Shown here: positions 17,701 through 25,987 of the stretch, in pieces
How the letters are laid out: the number at the start of each line of letters is the position of its first letter
Position numbering within the stretch: the stretch's first letter is position 1
Assembly: GCA_028285085.1 (NCBI GenBank)
Contig: JANQQI010000030.1
Location: 107,422 to 171,421, forward strand
DNA length: 64,000 nt
Reading direction: 5' to 3'
From: Saprospiraceae bacterium
GTDB lineage: Bacteria; Bacteroidota; Bacteroidia; Chitinophagales; Saprospiraceae
The notes under the pieces: model-generated
What the model saw: only the letters and a program-made list of their open reading frames with translations
What the model was told of the DNA's origin: nothing
Database searches by the model: none
Program-made: the position numbers and the translations under genes

Positions 17701-18145
17701 GACAAACAAAAAGGTCAAGATGGCCATCGCTATTGATATCGGCCATCGTCACTCCGGTTTTAAAGCCTTCGGCGGCGGCCACTCCGGCAGATTGAGTGAT
17801 GTCTTCAAACTTCAGGTTCCCTTTGTTGAGGTATAAACGGTTGGAAACAAAGGTTCCACTAAAGTATAAGTCGGGCAAGCCATCATTATTGATATCTCCG
17901 ACCGCTACTCCACCGCCATTATAGAGGTATTCAAAATTGAGGATATTATAGACATAGTCCTCGTTGATTTGATTGGAAAACTCGATACCGCTCTCAGTTG
18001 GCGATAGCAGTCGAAAAGTCGTACTCGCCGAAACGCTACTCGTTGTGCTTGAAGTAGTCGCGGGCGTTGAGTTTTCGGGTTCATTGCAGGCCAGAAGGCT
18101 CAAAGCGATGAAAAAAGCGCAGGATAATGATTTTTGCAAGTTCAT
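14777..18145 (-). CDS. Large FG-GAP/VCBS-repeat lipoprotein with ASPIC/UnbV domain
   Basis: The 1122-residue product starts at MNLQKSLSCAFFIALSLLAC, a lipoprotein signal with Cys20; an upstream in-frame ATG ten codons earlier gives a poorer signal. It contains a long series of calcium-binding FG-GAP/VCBS units (GDINNDGLPDLYFSG, DINSDGHLDLFVCR, DYDLDGDLDLYLLN, DFDGDGDLDLVVNN, DYDGDNDLDLFVGG) interrupted at about residues 530-620 by an ASPIC/UnbV domain (NTLGIGAKVRLEW, GFFSASQPILHFGLG). The family is surface-exposed and in Bacteroidota is often linked to SusC/SusD pairs, which are absent here. Beta-propeller folding is expected. The ligand is unknown. Confidence 0.88.
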   Translation of the reverse strand: MNLQKSLSCAFFIALSLLACNEPENSTPATTSSTTSSVSASTTFRLLSPTESGIEFSNQINEDYVYNILNFEYLYNGGGVAVGDINNDGLPDLYFSGTFVSNRLYLNKGNLKFEDITQSAGVAAAEGFKTGVTMADINSDGHLDLFVCRTSKSDDGQKNNLVFINNGDLTFTESAQQYGLADNSNSNHANFFDYDLDGDLDLYLLNHRLGFKDAVRLRLVQDESGAITRQTNPMTEFESDRLYRNNGNGTFTDVSASAGIVNSAFGLSATVADLNMDGYPDVYVANDYIEPDYVYINNGDGTFTDRYFDYIRHSSQNSMGSDVNDFNNDGLPDIVVLDMIAEDHVRYKQLMNIMQLERYETLVKYGYGHQVARNVLQMNNGNGTFSEVGQLAGISNTDWSWGAFFADFDNDGFKDIYIGNGYKRDVTNLDYMTYTRDSIEKTGGINKKRFPDLNTFLDLIPSTKLQNYMFRNRGDMTFENVSDSWGLKEKTFSNGTAFGDFDGDGDLDLVVNNIDDPAFIYENQSTQKNYLQLTFKGGAKNTLGIGAKVRLEWDNGALQYQQLTANRGFFSASQPILHFGLGAQAQVDRVVVEWWDGKTQILENVKGGQKLEVDYKNATNASPSTEASASLFREDAQTLGLSYTHKENDFQDFNQERLLPHQLSQLGPQIATGDLNGDGREDCFVGGAAGSVGAIFLQNANGTFTAQAVSAFNADLGREDVDAVFFDADGDQDLDLYVVSGGKTFPANSPMYQDRLYLNDGQGNLSVASDRLPKITASGSCVTAHDYDGDNDLDLFVGGRVTPGAYPVTPRSYVLQNNGGTFKDVTAEVASSFEKAGMITDIIWANIDSDPAEEMLVSGEWMGLRVYQFDGKILKDISQAAGFGDTEGWWNCLAVSDFDGDGDLDLVAGNLGLNTRLKASNENPLAIFAKDFDSNGAVDAIFAYHKNGSYYPFAGRDMMVKQISKVKKNYPRYAKYAKATMNEIFANMDLESAQKLVAHQLTTAYFENLGDGKFRQLALPTEVQLAPVKHILADDFNGDNKQDLLLVGNDYGAEPETGVYDAFNGLLLLGNGQGGFDVLPNAEHGFWASAEARDLARITLANGKVAYLVANNDGPLQAFVKQ

Positions 18146-18338
18146 ATTTGTTAACCGGTAATTGATATTTGGCAAAGTTAGTTAGTGTCCGTTTAATTTT
18201 CAGCTTAGTGGATAAAATGCTGCTTTCAATAGCAGAGTTGATGATTTTTGATAAAGTGATCAAACCGTTTCATTAGATTAGATCATTACGTTCTATACTT
18301 CATTGATATTTCGATAAAAGGGCGGGAGACAGCTCGGA

Positions 18339-18608
18339 GCTTTGAGGGAGGGATCCCACCCACAGCCACCACCGCCGGCCATTTTCGACCGCAATATTTT
18401 TTAGGCATATTACCCCCAGCCTTTGCCAGGAACATTTTATGACAAAAGAATCAACAACAATTAATTTTAGAATATTCTACATTATCTATAGATTCCATTT
18501 TTCCAAAATTCCATAAATCAATTATGCTTTTTTCCGACAAATGCTTTTTAAAACCCTGATTATCAAAGAGAAAAAATTTCAAAAAAGTTGAGTTTTAAAA
18601 TAAAAAAA
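18339..18608. repeat. Dispersed intergenic repeat, copy B
   Basis: This second copy of the repeat at 725-995 lies in the same orientation in the 640-base gap between the divergent FG-GAP lipoprotein and peroxidase genes. Its first 42 bases are identical to copy A. The AT-rich part keeps the same block order with substitutions, for example TTAGAATATTCTACATTATC in place of TTAGAAATATTTCTACTATC. The palindrome AGCTCGGAGCT (18331-18341) overlaps its left edge. On the minus strand both copies contain a short frame beginning MPKKYCGR and continuing PAVVAVGGIPPSK. The rest of the gap (18146-18338, 18609-18784) shows no gene. Confidence 0.85.
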
Positions 18609-18784
18609 CACTGTAAATCATCGGATAACCATCTCATTTTTCACAAAATCTACACCAATCCATAACCTGTTAATATCGTTCACGAATAAAGTGGATCAAG
18701 TAGAGAATAACCGTTTATACGCAAGATGGGAGGATAAGTTGTGAACCTTCATCAGCTTTTGCGGTTACACTTCGAAAATGGCTT

Positions 18785-19291
18785 ATGCAAGAAATAACTG
18801 TTAATACTATTTACGATTTCAAAGTAAAGAACATCGCAGGAGAAGAGGTATCACTCCAGCAATACGAAGGCAAGGTTTGCTTGATTGTGAATACTGCCTC
18901 AAAATGTGGCTTCACACCGCAGTTGAATGCCATGGAAGACTTATATCGTGAATTTCAAAAGGAAGGATTGGAAATTTTGGCCTTTCCGTCCAATGATTTC
19001 GCTGGTCAAGAACCTCTGGAAGGCAAAGCCATTGAACAATTTTGCCAATTGAATTACGAAGCTAGTTATCCTATTTTTGATAAAGTCCACGTGAAAGGGG
19101 CTAATACGCATCCTCTCTTTCATTTTCTATCCAAACGCCAACTCAATGGCCAGTTCAACTCACCACCCCGTTGGAACTTCCACAAATATTTAGTGGATCG
19201 CCAAGGTCGGGTGATTGATTATTTTTATAGTTTTACCAGTCCAACCAGCAATCGGGTCAAGAAAGTCATCCGCAAATTGCTGGCGAAATAA
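18785..19291 (+). CDS. Glutathione peroxidase family (thiol peroxidase)
   Basis: The 168-residue protein has the GPx signature with Cys41 as peroxidatic residue in VNTASKCGFTPQL, Gln in FAGQEP, and Trp-Asn in RWNFHKYLV, so the Cys-Gln-Trp-Asn catalytic set is present. The usual FPCNQF block reads FPSNDF here. It uses Cys, not selenocysteine. Enzymes of this type reduce peroxides with thioredoxin or another thiol rather than glutathione. Here it is followed after 23 bases by bshB1, so bacillithiol-linked thiol redox is a reasonable context. No signal peptide is visible. Confidence 0.92.
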   Translation: MQEITVNTIYDFKVKNIAGEEVSLQQYEGKVCLIVNTASKCGFTPQLNAMEDLYREFQKEGLEILAFPSNDFAGQEPLEGKAIEQFCQLNYEASYPIFDKVHVKGANTHPLFHFLSKRQLNGQFNSPPRWNFHKYLVDRQGRVIDYFYSFTSPTSNRVKKVIRKLLAK

Positions 19292-19314
19292 GCGCATATC
19301 AGCAAACGATAAAT

Positions 19315-20034
19315 ATGAAACTCGACATCCTCGCTATCGGGGTGCATCCCGACGATGTGGAACTTAGTTGTAGCGGCACCTTATTGCACCATATCCAATT
19401 GGGGAAAACCGTTGGCTTACTTGACCTAACGCGCGGTGAACTTGGCTCACGCGGCACACCCGAACTCAGAACCCAAGAGGCTCAGCGTGCCGCTCAACTC
19501 ATGGGAGCAGCCGTGCGCGTCAATGCCGATATGGCCGATGGATTTTTTGCGCATACCGAAGATAATCTCCGCAAAATCATCAAGTTCATTCGACGTTATC
19601 AACCCGAGATCGTCCTGGCCAATGCGATTAAAGATCGACATCCCGATCATGGCCGTGCCGCCAAGCTTACCGCTGAGGCCTGTTTTTTGTCGGGCCTCCT
19701 GAAAATAGAAACCCAAGATGACGATGGACAAACTCAAACCCACTGGCGGCCCCGACAAGTCTTCCACTACGTACAAGATTACCACCTCCAGCCCGATTTT
19801 GTGGTTGATATCAGCGCTCACATTGAGCAAAAGATGCAATTGATTCTTGCCTTCGAATCTCAGTTTTTCAAACCGGGTATGACTGGGCCCAAAACGCCAA
19901 TTTCCGGCGAAGACTTCTTGGAGAGCATCAAAGCTAAAAACCGAGTATACGGGCGACCCGCAGGCTTTCAATACGCCGAAGGATTCACGATGGCCCGCCC
20001 TCCGGGGGTGCACAGCCTCTGGGATTTGGTTTAA
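19315..20034 (+). CDS. bshB1: Bacillithiol biosynthesis deacetylase BshB1
   Basis: The 239-residue protein of the LmbE/PIG-L family begins MKLDILAIGVHPDDVELSCS with the zinc-binding HPDD (residues 12-15). It also shows GLLDLTRGELGSRGT, characteristic of BshB1, and the second zinc ligand in DRHPDHGRAAKL. BshB1 hydrolyses N-acetylglucosaminyl-malate to glucosaminyl-malate, the second step of bacillithiol synthesis. It lies between the peroxidase gene (23-base gap) and a membrane protein gene (11-base gap). The other bsh genes are not in the window. Confidence 0.92.
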   Translation: MKLDILAIGVHPDDVELSCSGTLLHHIQLGKTVGLLDLTRGELGSRGTPELRTQEAQRAAQLMGAAVRVNADMADGFFAHTEDNLRKIIKFIRRYQPEIVLANAIKDRHPDHGRAAKLTAEACFLSGLLKIETQDDDGQTQTHWRPRQVFHYVQDYHLQPDFVVDISAHIEQKMQLILAFESQFFKPGMTGPKTPISGEDFLESIKAKNRVYGRPAGFQYAEGFTMARPPGVHSLWDLV

Positions 20035-20045
20035 AATAAAGAAGC

Positions 20046-20735
20046 ATGAGCAACTGGCGAATTTGGTGCTACACCTTAGGAATATTAGGCGGGCTACAGT
20101 TTCTTTTACTCACCAGTTGGGCCATGGCAATCTATCCGGGCGGTACTATCCATCATCCTGAATTTGAAGGGTATAATTTCATTTACAATTATTTCAGCGA
20201 TCTGGGACGAACGTATACTTTCGATCGCACGCCCAATTGGGAAAGCCATCGTTTGTTCAAAACCAGTTTGACGATTGCTGGTCTTTCGGTGATCTTATTT
20301 TTTGTGGCACTTCCGGGGCTATTTAGACCGCAAGGCGCCAGATTAGTTGCTTATTTGGCCGCTTTCTTTGGTATCGGGGCCGGGATTTGCTACATCGGGA
20401 TTGGCTGGGTGCCGTACAATGTGAGCTACTACGGGCATATTTCATTTGTGCGAACAGGCTTCTTACTGTTCTTGGCGATGAGCCTGTGCTATGCTACGGC
20501 TATCGTCAGCGCACCACAATACCCTAATCGCTACGCGCGGGGCTTTGCCGTTTTCATTATCATTTTGGCCATCCAAATATATATTATGCTTTTTGGCCCG
20601 CGCTCGTGGCGTTCCAACGATGGTTTACTCCTTCAGGCCGTCGCACAAAAGATTGTCGTCTATGCTGAGATTTTATGCATGATTTACCAAAGCTGGGGAG
20701 CGCTACGACTCGCGCGAGCTAGGTCTTCTTCATAG
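20046..20735 (+). CDS. Polytopic membrane protein (DUF998-like)
   Basis: The 229-residue protein has about six membrane segments (roughly residues 8-28, 73-92, 96-116, 130-150, 162-182, 200-220). The long first extracytoplasmic loop reads HPEFEGYNFIYNYFSDLGRT, the kind of FSDLG motif found in DUF998 family proteins. It is the third gene of the peroxidase-bshB1 operon (11-base gap). Function is unknown. Confidence 0.7.
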   Translation: MSNWRIWCYTLGILGGLQFLLLTSWAMAIYPGGTIHHPEFEGYNFIYNYFSDLGRTYTFDRTPNWESHRLFKTSLTIAGLSVILFFVALPGLFRPQGARLVAYLAAFFGIGAGICYIGIGWVPYNVSYYGHISFVRTGFLLFLAMSLCYATAIVSAPQYPNRYARGFAVFIIILAIQIYIMLFGPRSWRSNDGLLLQAVAQKIVVYAEILCMIYQSWGALRLARARSSS

Positions 20736-20817
20736 TGAGCTGCTAATCATTTTTGAAAAGGATAAAAATTCCCTGATCCTTTGTATCAAAATCACTTATT
20801 TCACCCAACTGGTCGAC

Positions 20818-21768
20818 TTATTTCTTTCGTTTTTTGTCGTCTTTGATAAACTCTGCGTTACCATCGTTGATGTAGCCTTCTACCATATCTTGAATGTGGC
20901 GTAAAGACAATTCAGCCTTGGCTTTTTTCGAACGATTATACTTATTGATCTTCGTATTCATTCGACGTAAAGATTTATTATCAATTCGGAACCGCCCGGC
21001 AAGATCAACCCCACCCGTAATTCCTCTTGTCAATTCAATCACAATATCATCAGGATCAGGAATATCCAGGGTAAAAAATGGATTTACCGATTCAGAGACA
21101 GTGATACATGCTCCTCCTTCACAAGGTGGCAAAGCATAGGCAATTTGATCAAAATCTAATGGAAGACCTCCCGTAAAATCGGGGTAATTGTTGTCTAAAA
21201 ACGTCCCACGAATTTCTGGAGTGACGATTAATTCAACCGGATCAGGGTCCGTGAATATGATTTGGCAAAAAAGTCCATTACACACAATCTGAACATTCTG
21301 TAATTGAACGATATCGGCATACCCTCGAATTTCGAGGCATGGATTGGCCAAGTCTACTGCGGCGGAGGTAATATCCGGCACCAAATTTAGTGACGCAGTT
21401 TGACAAGACGGTAATCCTAAATTGGCGGTCCGATTAATGCCACAGGTATCTGGTGTTGACGCATTTGGGAAGGTGTCTTCATACCGAAGTTGCCCATTGT
21501 TTGATCCCCCCGTGATGTCATAAGTATACAAATGGTTACGTGTATTCGCATTACCACTGACTAATTCTCGGCAATCTGTAGGGAATATCCCGCTATTACG
21601 TGGATAGGTATATCGCACGCGGAAGTTAACTCTGCGGTCGGAAGGATTGGCAATGGTTAGGAAATAGCCTTGGACGACGCGACGAAAGGGAGCATTAATA
21701 ACTGGGGAGGGGGTCAAGGGCGCGATGCGCTTGACCAATAGTTCAAATGTGCTGATAAGTGCAGCCAT
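20818..21768 (-). CDS. Orphan cysteine-containing protein of unknown function
   Basis: The 316-residue protein was not recognised. It has no signal peptide or membrane segment (start MAALISTFELLVKRIAPL). The middle (residues 40-250) is strand-rich with about ten cysteines, including CNGLFC and CEGGAC. The C-terminal 50 residues are highly charged (KINKYNRSKKAKAELSLRH, ending DDKKRKK). Codon usage and the long uninterrupted frame support a real gene. It is monocistronic, convergent with the preceding operon. Confidence 0.7.
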   Translation of the reverse strand: MAALISTFELLVKRIAPLTPSPVINAPFRRVVQGYFLTIANPSDRRVNFRVRYTYPRNSGIFPTDCRELVSGNANTRNHLYTYDITGGSNNGQLRYEDTFPNASTPDTCGINRTANLGLPSCQTASLNLVPDITSAAVDLANPCLEIRGYADIVQLQNVQIVCNGLFCQIIFTDPDPVELIVTPEIRGTFLDNNYPDFTGGLPLDFDQIAYALPPCEGGACITVSESVNPFFTLDIPDPDDIVIELTRGITGGVDLAGRFRIDNKSLRRMNTKINKYNRSKKAKAELSLRHIQDMVEGYINDGNAEFIKDDKKRKK

Positions 21769-21911
21769 AATTGAAAGTTTTAGATTAAAAAATGCGCTGT
21801 ACTTATCCCCATAACTTTATGCACACACATTTATAAACGTTAGCCTACACGATAAAAAAGTGAAAACTTTGTTGGAGAAGATGAAAAGAAGAAAGGAGGC
21901 AACCGATGAAA

Positions 21912-22253
21912 TTATTCCGTTTTCCCTTCTAGCCAGTCGACGTATTGCACATCGCCGAGACGGAATTTTACTGGAAATCGTGTCGCTTTTTCCAGTTCTA
22001 CTTCAATCCGGCAAAAGAAAGCCAGATGCTCAAGGCGATAAATGGAAGGCTGAGCGATGGGAGCGAGAGAGGTTGAGGTGGCAACTGGATTAACAGCTTG
22101 ATTCGATTTTTGATAGGGAGGAGCTTGTAATAATGGAAATTGGGTGCTAAAAGTAAGGTTAGGTAAACGTAACCCTACATCTTGGGCGGATAGGGAGTAG
22201 CATAGGCCAAAGGCCAAAATCAGCATACTACCTATTTTTACGCGAGCCCGCAT
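21912..22253 (-). CDS. Small secreted protein of unknown function
   Basis: The 113-residue protein has an N-terminal signal (MLILAFGLCYSLSAQ, residues 9-23). The mature part is Pro- and Gln-rich, then ends in a strand-rich segment (LEHLAFFCRIEVELEKATRF, FRLGDVQYVDWLEGKTE). Its start overlaps the end of the RlmL-type gene by 26 bases, so it is read from the same transcript. The overlap may simply reflect compact organisation. No family is recognised. Confidence 0.65.
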   Translation of the reverse strand: MRARVKIGSMLILAFGLCYSLSAQDVGLRLPNLTFSTQFPLLQAPPYQKSNQAVNPVATSTSLAPIAQPSIYRLEHLAFFCRIEVELEKATRFPVKFRLGDVQYVDWLEGKTE

Positions 22254-23370
22254 ACAATTCGAATTTCAGCAATCGGCACTCCAAGGCACCGTTGAATAAT
22301 TTAATTTTTCGGGATGGGCGCAGCCCAATCCGCTTCATGGCTTCGAAGTTAGAACTAATCATCCAAGCTTCAAAGCCCGGAAAATCACTTTTTAGTCGGT
22401 CCCCGATCATTTCGTATAATCCGCCGATGTCATCACTGCGTAATCGCTCGTCGTAAGGCGGGTTAAACATCAATAGACCGTTTTCCAATTCTAAAGATAA
22501 ACGCTCGAAAGGTCGGCGCTCAATTTTAACCATCTCCTCCAATTCTGCACTCATCATATTCCGCTCGGCGACCCGCACGGCTTTAAAATCTTTATCGAAG
22601 CCCAAGATAGGGAATTCGCAGTCTACAAATCGGGACTCTGCTTCATCGCGCACTTGCTGCCAGAGCGCGGCATCAAAATCGGGCCAGCGTAAAAAGCCAA
22701 AGTCCCGGCGCAGCCACTGTGGCGGCATCCGCCGCGCCAGAAATGCAGCTTCAATCAGTAAAGTCCCCGAGCCACACATGGGGTCAATGAAGGGGCATTC
22801 GCCCCGCCAGCCAGATAGCATCAGCATTCCGGCCGCCAATACTTCATTGATCGGCGCATCAAGCGTCTCCTTGCGATAAGCGCGCCGATGCAAAGAATCG
22901 TTTGAGCTGTCCAAGGCCACCGTACATTGATCTTCATTGATGTGTACATTGATCCGTACGTCGGGGACCACGAGATTTACATTGGGCCGACGGCCGGTGC
23001 GCTCCCGGAATTGATCCACGACGGCATCCTTGGTTTTCAAAGCGACGTACTTGGAATGCCGAAAGAAACGAGAATGCGTGATCCCATCTACCGCGAGGCT
23101 CCCCTTTTCAGTCAGGTACTCGCTCCAGTCAATTTTTTTGATCTTAGCGTAGAGGCCACTTTCGTGGCGCGCCCGAAATTGAGCAATGGGCCACAAAATT
23201 CGCAGGGCCGTGCGTAGTTCCAAATTAGCGCGATACAATAATTTGCGATCTCCCCGGAAGCTAACGGCGCGCTTAAGGATTTTTATCTCGGCCGCGCCTA
23301 GGGTACGCAGTTCTTCGGCCAGAATTTCTTCAAGCCCCTGGAAGGTTTTGGCAATGTATTGATGGGACAC
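22228..23370 (-). CDS. THUMP-domain class I SAM-dependent RNA methyltransferase (RlmL N-domain type)
   Basis: The 380-residue protein has an N-terminal THUMP/ferredoxin-like RNA-binding region (residues 1-160, TFQGLEEILAEELRTLGAAE, KKIDWSEYLT) and a C-terminal methyltransferase with SAM-binding FIDPMCGSGTLLIEAAFLAR and the catalytic NPPY in MFNPPYDERL. This matches the UPF0020 family, whose E. coli member RlmL makes m2G2445 in 23S rRNA. Translation starts at GTG (VSHQYIAKTFQGLEE). It lies upstream of the small secreted protein gene. Confidence 0.9.
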   Translation of the reverse strand: MSHQYIAKTFQGLEEILAEELRTLGAAEIKILKRAVSFRGDRKLLYRANLELRTALRILWPIAQFRARHESGLYAKIKKIDWSEYLTEKGSLAVDGITHSRFFRHSKYVALKTKDAVVDQFRERTGRRPNVNLVVPDVRINVHINEDQCTVALDSSNDSLHRRAYRKETLDAPINEVLAAGMLMLSGWRGECPFIDPMCGSGTLLIEAAFLARRMPPQWLRRDFGFLRWPDFDAALWQQVRDEAESRFVDCEFPILGFDKDFKAVRVAERNMMSAELEEMVKIERRPFERLSLELENGLLMFNPPYDERLRSDDIGGLYEMIGDRLKSDFPGFEAWMISSNFEAMKRIGLRPSRKIKLFNGALECRLLKFELYAGSRKNR

Positions 23371-23505
23371 GCTAAATTAGATTTTGAGTCGTCTTAATCG
23401 AATGGTGCAAAGCTAATAGGATATTCCTTTATCTCCCCATAGCCACCGTAAATTTGATTCGCTTCAAGATTGTAGTGGCTTTAATTGAATCATTACAAAT
23501 CATTA

Positions 23506-23793
23506 TTAAGAACTATCCGAATACACCTTTTCGTAAATCGTTTTAACATTCACGAATAGAAGCACTAATCCAATCAGAGTAATTTGCAAACCCATATTCT
23601 CAATAGGACCAATGAAGTCAGGAAAGAATTTGAAAAGGATAATGGCTAGAGCACTCGGAATCATTCCGGCCTGAATGGCCACAGTCACGGCATCACTAAG
23701 AACAACCTTTCTTCTAAGGATTAATTTGTAAAGTATAAACCCTAGAAAAGCGATAATGACAAATCCAATGGAGAGTAACTCAAGCGCGGCCAT
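23506..23793 (-). CDS. Small membrane protein
   Basis: The 95-residue protein has three hydrophobic segments: LELLSIGFVIIAFLGFILYK, then about residues 37-58 and 65-85. I used the ATG that gives MAALELLSIG; a TTG 33 bases upstream is a less likely start. No family is recognised. The gene is separated by about 135 bases from RlmL on one side and 210 bases from the carboxylase gene on the other. Confidence 0.55.
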   Translation of the reverse strand: MAALELLSIGFVIIAFLGFILYKLILRRKVVLSDAVTVAIQAGMIPSALAIILFKFFPDFIGPIENMGLQITLIGLVLLFVNVKTIYEKVYSDSS

Positions 23794-24006
23794 ATTGATG
23801 ATTTTTTGCTCAGAAAACTTATACAAAGTGTATAAGCGCTTTTATCGAGCGGCGCGCTCTCTAAATTTAATGTTTATTTTCTATACCGTCAAGCAATTAT
23901 GTAGAGCTTAAATACATGACTAGTTTCATATGCTGCGATGGATTTACAAAATGTGTTCCATTAAAAATCTGGCGTCTAATATCTAACATCTATAATCTCC
24001 CTAGTC

Positions 24007-25641
24007 TTACGTCTGCAACACCCCCACATTAAAAGGCTCCATAGGCGCATTACTCGCCGCCTCAATACCAAGCGAAATAACCCGGCGTGTCTCCAAAGGA
24101 TTGATGATGGCATCCACCCACAGACGAGCAGCCGCGTAGTAAGCCGTCGTTTGCTCGTCGTAGCGAGACTTGATCTTTTGATACAATTCTTGCTCTGCTT
24201 CGGGATCGAGCGCTTCGCCCTTTGCTTTGCGCGAAGCCATCTGGATTTGCGTCAAGACCTTCGCGGCTTGGGAGCCACCCATGACCGCTACGCGGGCCGT
24301 CGGCCAAGCTACAATCAAGCGCGGATCGTAGGCTTTACCACACATCGCATAATTACCCGCGCCGTAGCTATTCCCCATGATGACACTGAATTTCGGCACC
24401 GTTGAATTTGATACCGCGTTCACCATTTTGGCACCGTCTTTAATGATGCCACCGTGCTCCGATCGGGTACCGACCATAAAGCCCGTTACATCGTGTAGAA
24501 AAACCAAAGGAATCTTTTTCTGATTACAAATCATAATAAACCGTGAGGCTTTATCTGCTGAATCAGAGTAGATTACGCCTCCAAACTGCATTTCACCTTT
24601 GGCATTTTTGACCACTTGACGATTATTGGCGACGATCCCTACAGACCAGCCATCGATGCGGGCGTAGGCGCAAATGATCGTTTTACCATACCCTTTTTTA
24701 TACTCGGTCACCTTCGAATCATCCACCAGGCATTTAATCACCTCAATCGTTTTGTAAGGCTTAGTCGGATTCTCGGGGAACAAACCAAATAACTCTTCGG
24801 GATCAACTTGAGGTGGTTTCGCTTCGATGCGATCAAAACCCGTTTTTTCAAAGTGGCCAATTTGACTCACCAAATCGCGAATCGTATCCAAACAAGTCGG
24901 ATCATCGGGCATTTTGTAGTCCGTTACGCCAGATATCTCGCTTTGAGTGGTAGCTCCGCCAAGGGTTTCCTGATCTACATCTTCCCCAATGGCTGCCTTG
25001 ACCAAATAAGGTCCAGCGAGGAAGATGGAACCGGTCTTCTCTACAATTAACGCCTCATCCGACATAATGGGCAGATAGGCACCTCCTGCGACACAGCTTC
25101 CCATGATCGCCGCAATTTGCGGAATCCCCATGCTTGACATGCGGGCATTATTGCGGAAAATACGTCCGAAATGTTCTTTATCGGGAAAGATTTCATCCTG
25201 CATGGGCAGGAATACCCCGGCACTATCCACCAGATAGATAATCGGCAGGCGATTTTCCATCGCAATTTCCTGAGCACGTAAGTTCTTCTTGCCGGTGATC
25301 GGAAACCAGGCGCCAGCTTTGACGGTGGCATCATTGGCGACGATCACACACTGCCGGCCAGAAACACGTCCGATCCCCGTTACTACTCCACCGGCCGGAC
25401 AGCCGCCGTACTCTTCGTACATCTCGTAACCAGCAAAGGCGCCAATTTCAAAAAAGGGCGTATCGTCGTCAATCAGATAATCGATCCGCTCTCTGGCAGT
25501 CATTTTATTCTTACTGTGTAACTTATCGATTTTCTTTTGCCCACCCCCCAGGTAGATTGCTTTTAGGCGATGGTTAACTCGCGAGATTGCGAGTTTCATA
25601 GCGTCTTCATTCTGGCTTTTAGTCAGGTCTACTTTTGACAT
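24007..25641 (-). CDS. Acyl-CoA carboxylase carboxyltransferase (beta) subunit
   Basis: The 544-residue protein has the biotin-dependent carboxyltransferase layout: an N-terminal half with RERIDYLIDDDTPFFEIGA, GCPAGGVVTGIGRVSGR, IYLVDSAGVFLPMQDEIFPD, and a C-terminal half with IPLVFLHDVTGFMVGTRSEH, SYGAGNYAMCGKAYDPR and AWPTARVAVMGG. The details (PMQDEIFPD, FGRIFRNNARMSS) resemble methylcrotonyl-CoA carboxylase beta, a leucine-degradation enzyme, more than the propionyl-CoA form. The biotin-carrying alpha subunit is not adjacent, so the substrate cannot be settled from context. Cytoplasmic. Confidence 0.9.
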   Translation of the reverse strand: MSKVDLTKSQNEDAMKLAISRVNHRLKAIYLGGGQKKIDKLHSKNKMTARERIDYLIDDDTPFFEIGAFAGYEMYEEYGGCPAGGVVTGIGRVSGRQCVIVANDATVKAGAWFPITGKKNLRAQEIAMENRLPIIYLVDSAGVFLPMQDEIFPDKEHFGRIFRNNARMSSMGIPQIAAIMGSCVAGGAYLPIMSDEALIVEKTGSIFLAGPYLVKAAIGEDVDQETLGGATTQSEISGVTDYKMPDDPTCLDTIRDLVSQIGHFEKTGFDRIEAKPPQVDPEELFGLFPENPTKPYKTIEVIKCLVDDSKVTEYKKGYGKTIICAYARIDGWSVGIVANNRQVVKNAKGEMQFGGVIYSDSADKASRFIMICNQKKIPLVFLHDVTGFMVGTRSEHGGIIKDGAKMVNAVSNSTVPKFSVIMGNSYGAGNYAMCGKAYDPRLIVAWPTARVAVMGGSQAAKVLTQIQMASRKAKGEALDPEAEQELYQKIKSRYDEQTTAYYAAARLWVDAIINPLETRRVISLGIEAASNAPMEPFNVGVLQT

Positions 25642-25889
25642 ATATCTTTTTTACAGTATCTACAGAAATATGACTTGATTGTGCCGCACAAACTACGAAA
25701 TCTAAGTCAGTTTACAATCCTCAACCAGCTAATTTTATAGATTCAAATTCATCGTGTCCCTCTCACACCATCCGCCCAAACAAGACCATAAACCCCTCGT
25801 AATCAAACCATTAAAACCTAATAATCATATTTAATAAATTTCAAATATAATTATTACATTTTTTCCTCTTTGGTCTAATCAAACTAAAA

Positions 25890-25926
25890 AACGTGAGTTA
25901 TTCACTATCATGGAATAACTCACGTT
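25890..25926 (-). terminator. Rho-independent terminator downstream of htrA
   Basis: A perfect 14-base stem AACGTGAGTTATTC / GAATAACTCACGTT with a nine-base loop lies 62 bases beyond the end of the protease gene. On the minus strand it is followed by TTTTAGTTTG. The rest of the 346-base gap (25642-25987) is AT-rich and I see nothing else in it. Confidence 0.8.
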
Positions 25927-25987
25927 ATCGTAACATGCCCAACTAGAACATGTTCTTATATATATATCATTTTCCTACAAAGGTCTA

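Noticed and set aside
22228..22253. 26-base overlap between the RlmL-type gene and the small secreted protein gene as a programmed frameshift
   Set aside because: The downstream gene has its own ATG and signal peptide; overlap alone is explained by compact gene packing.
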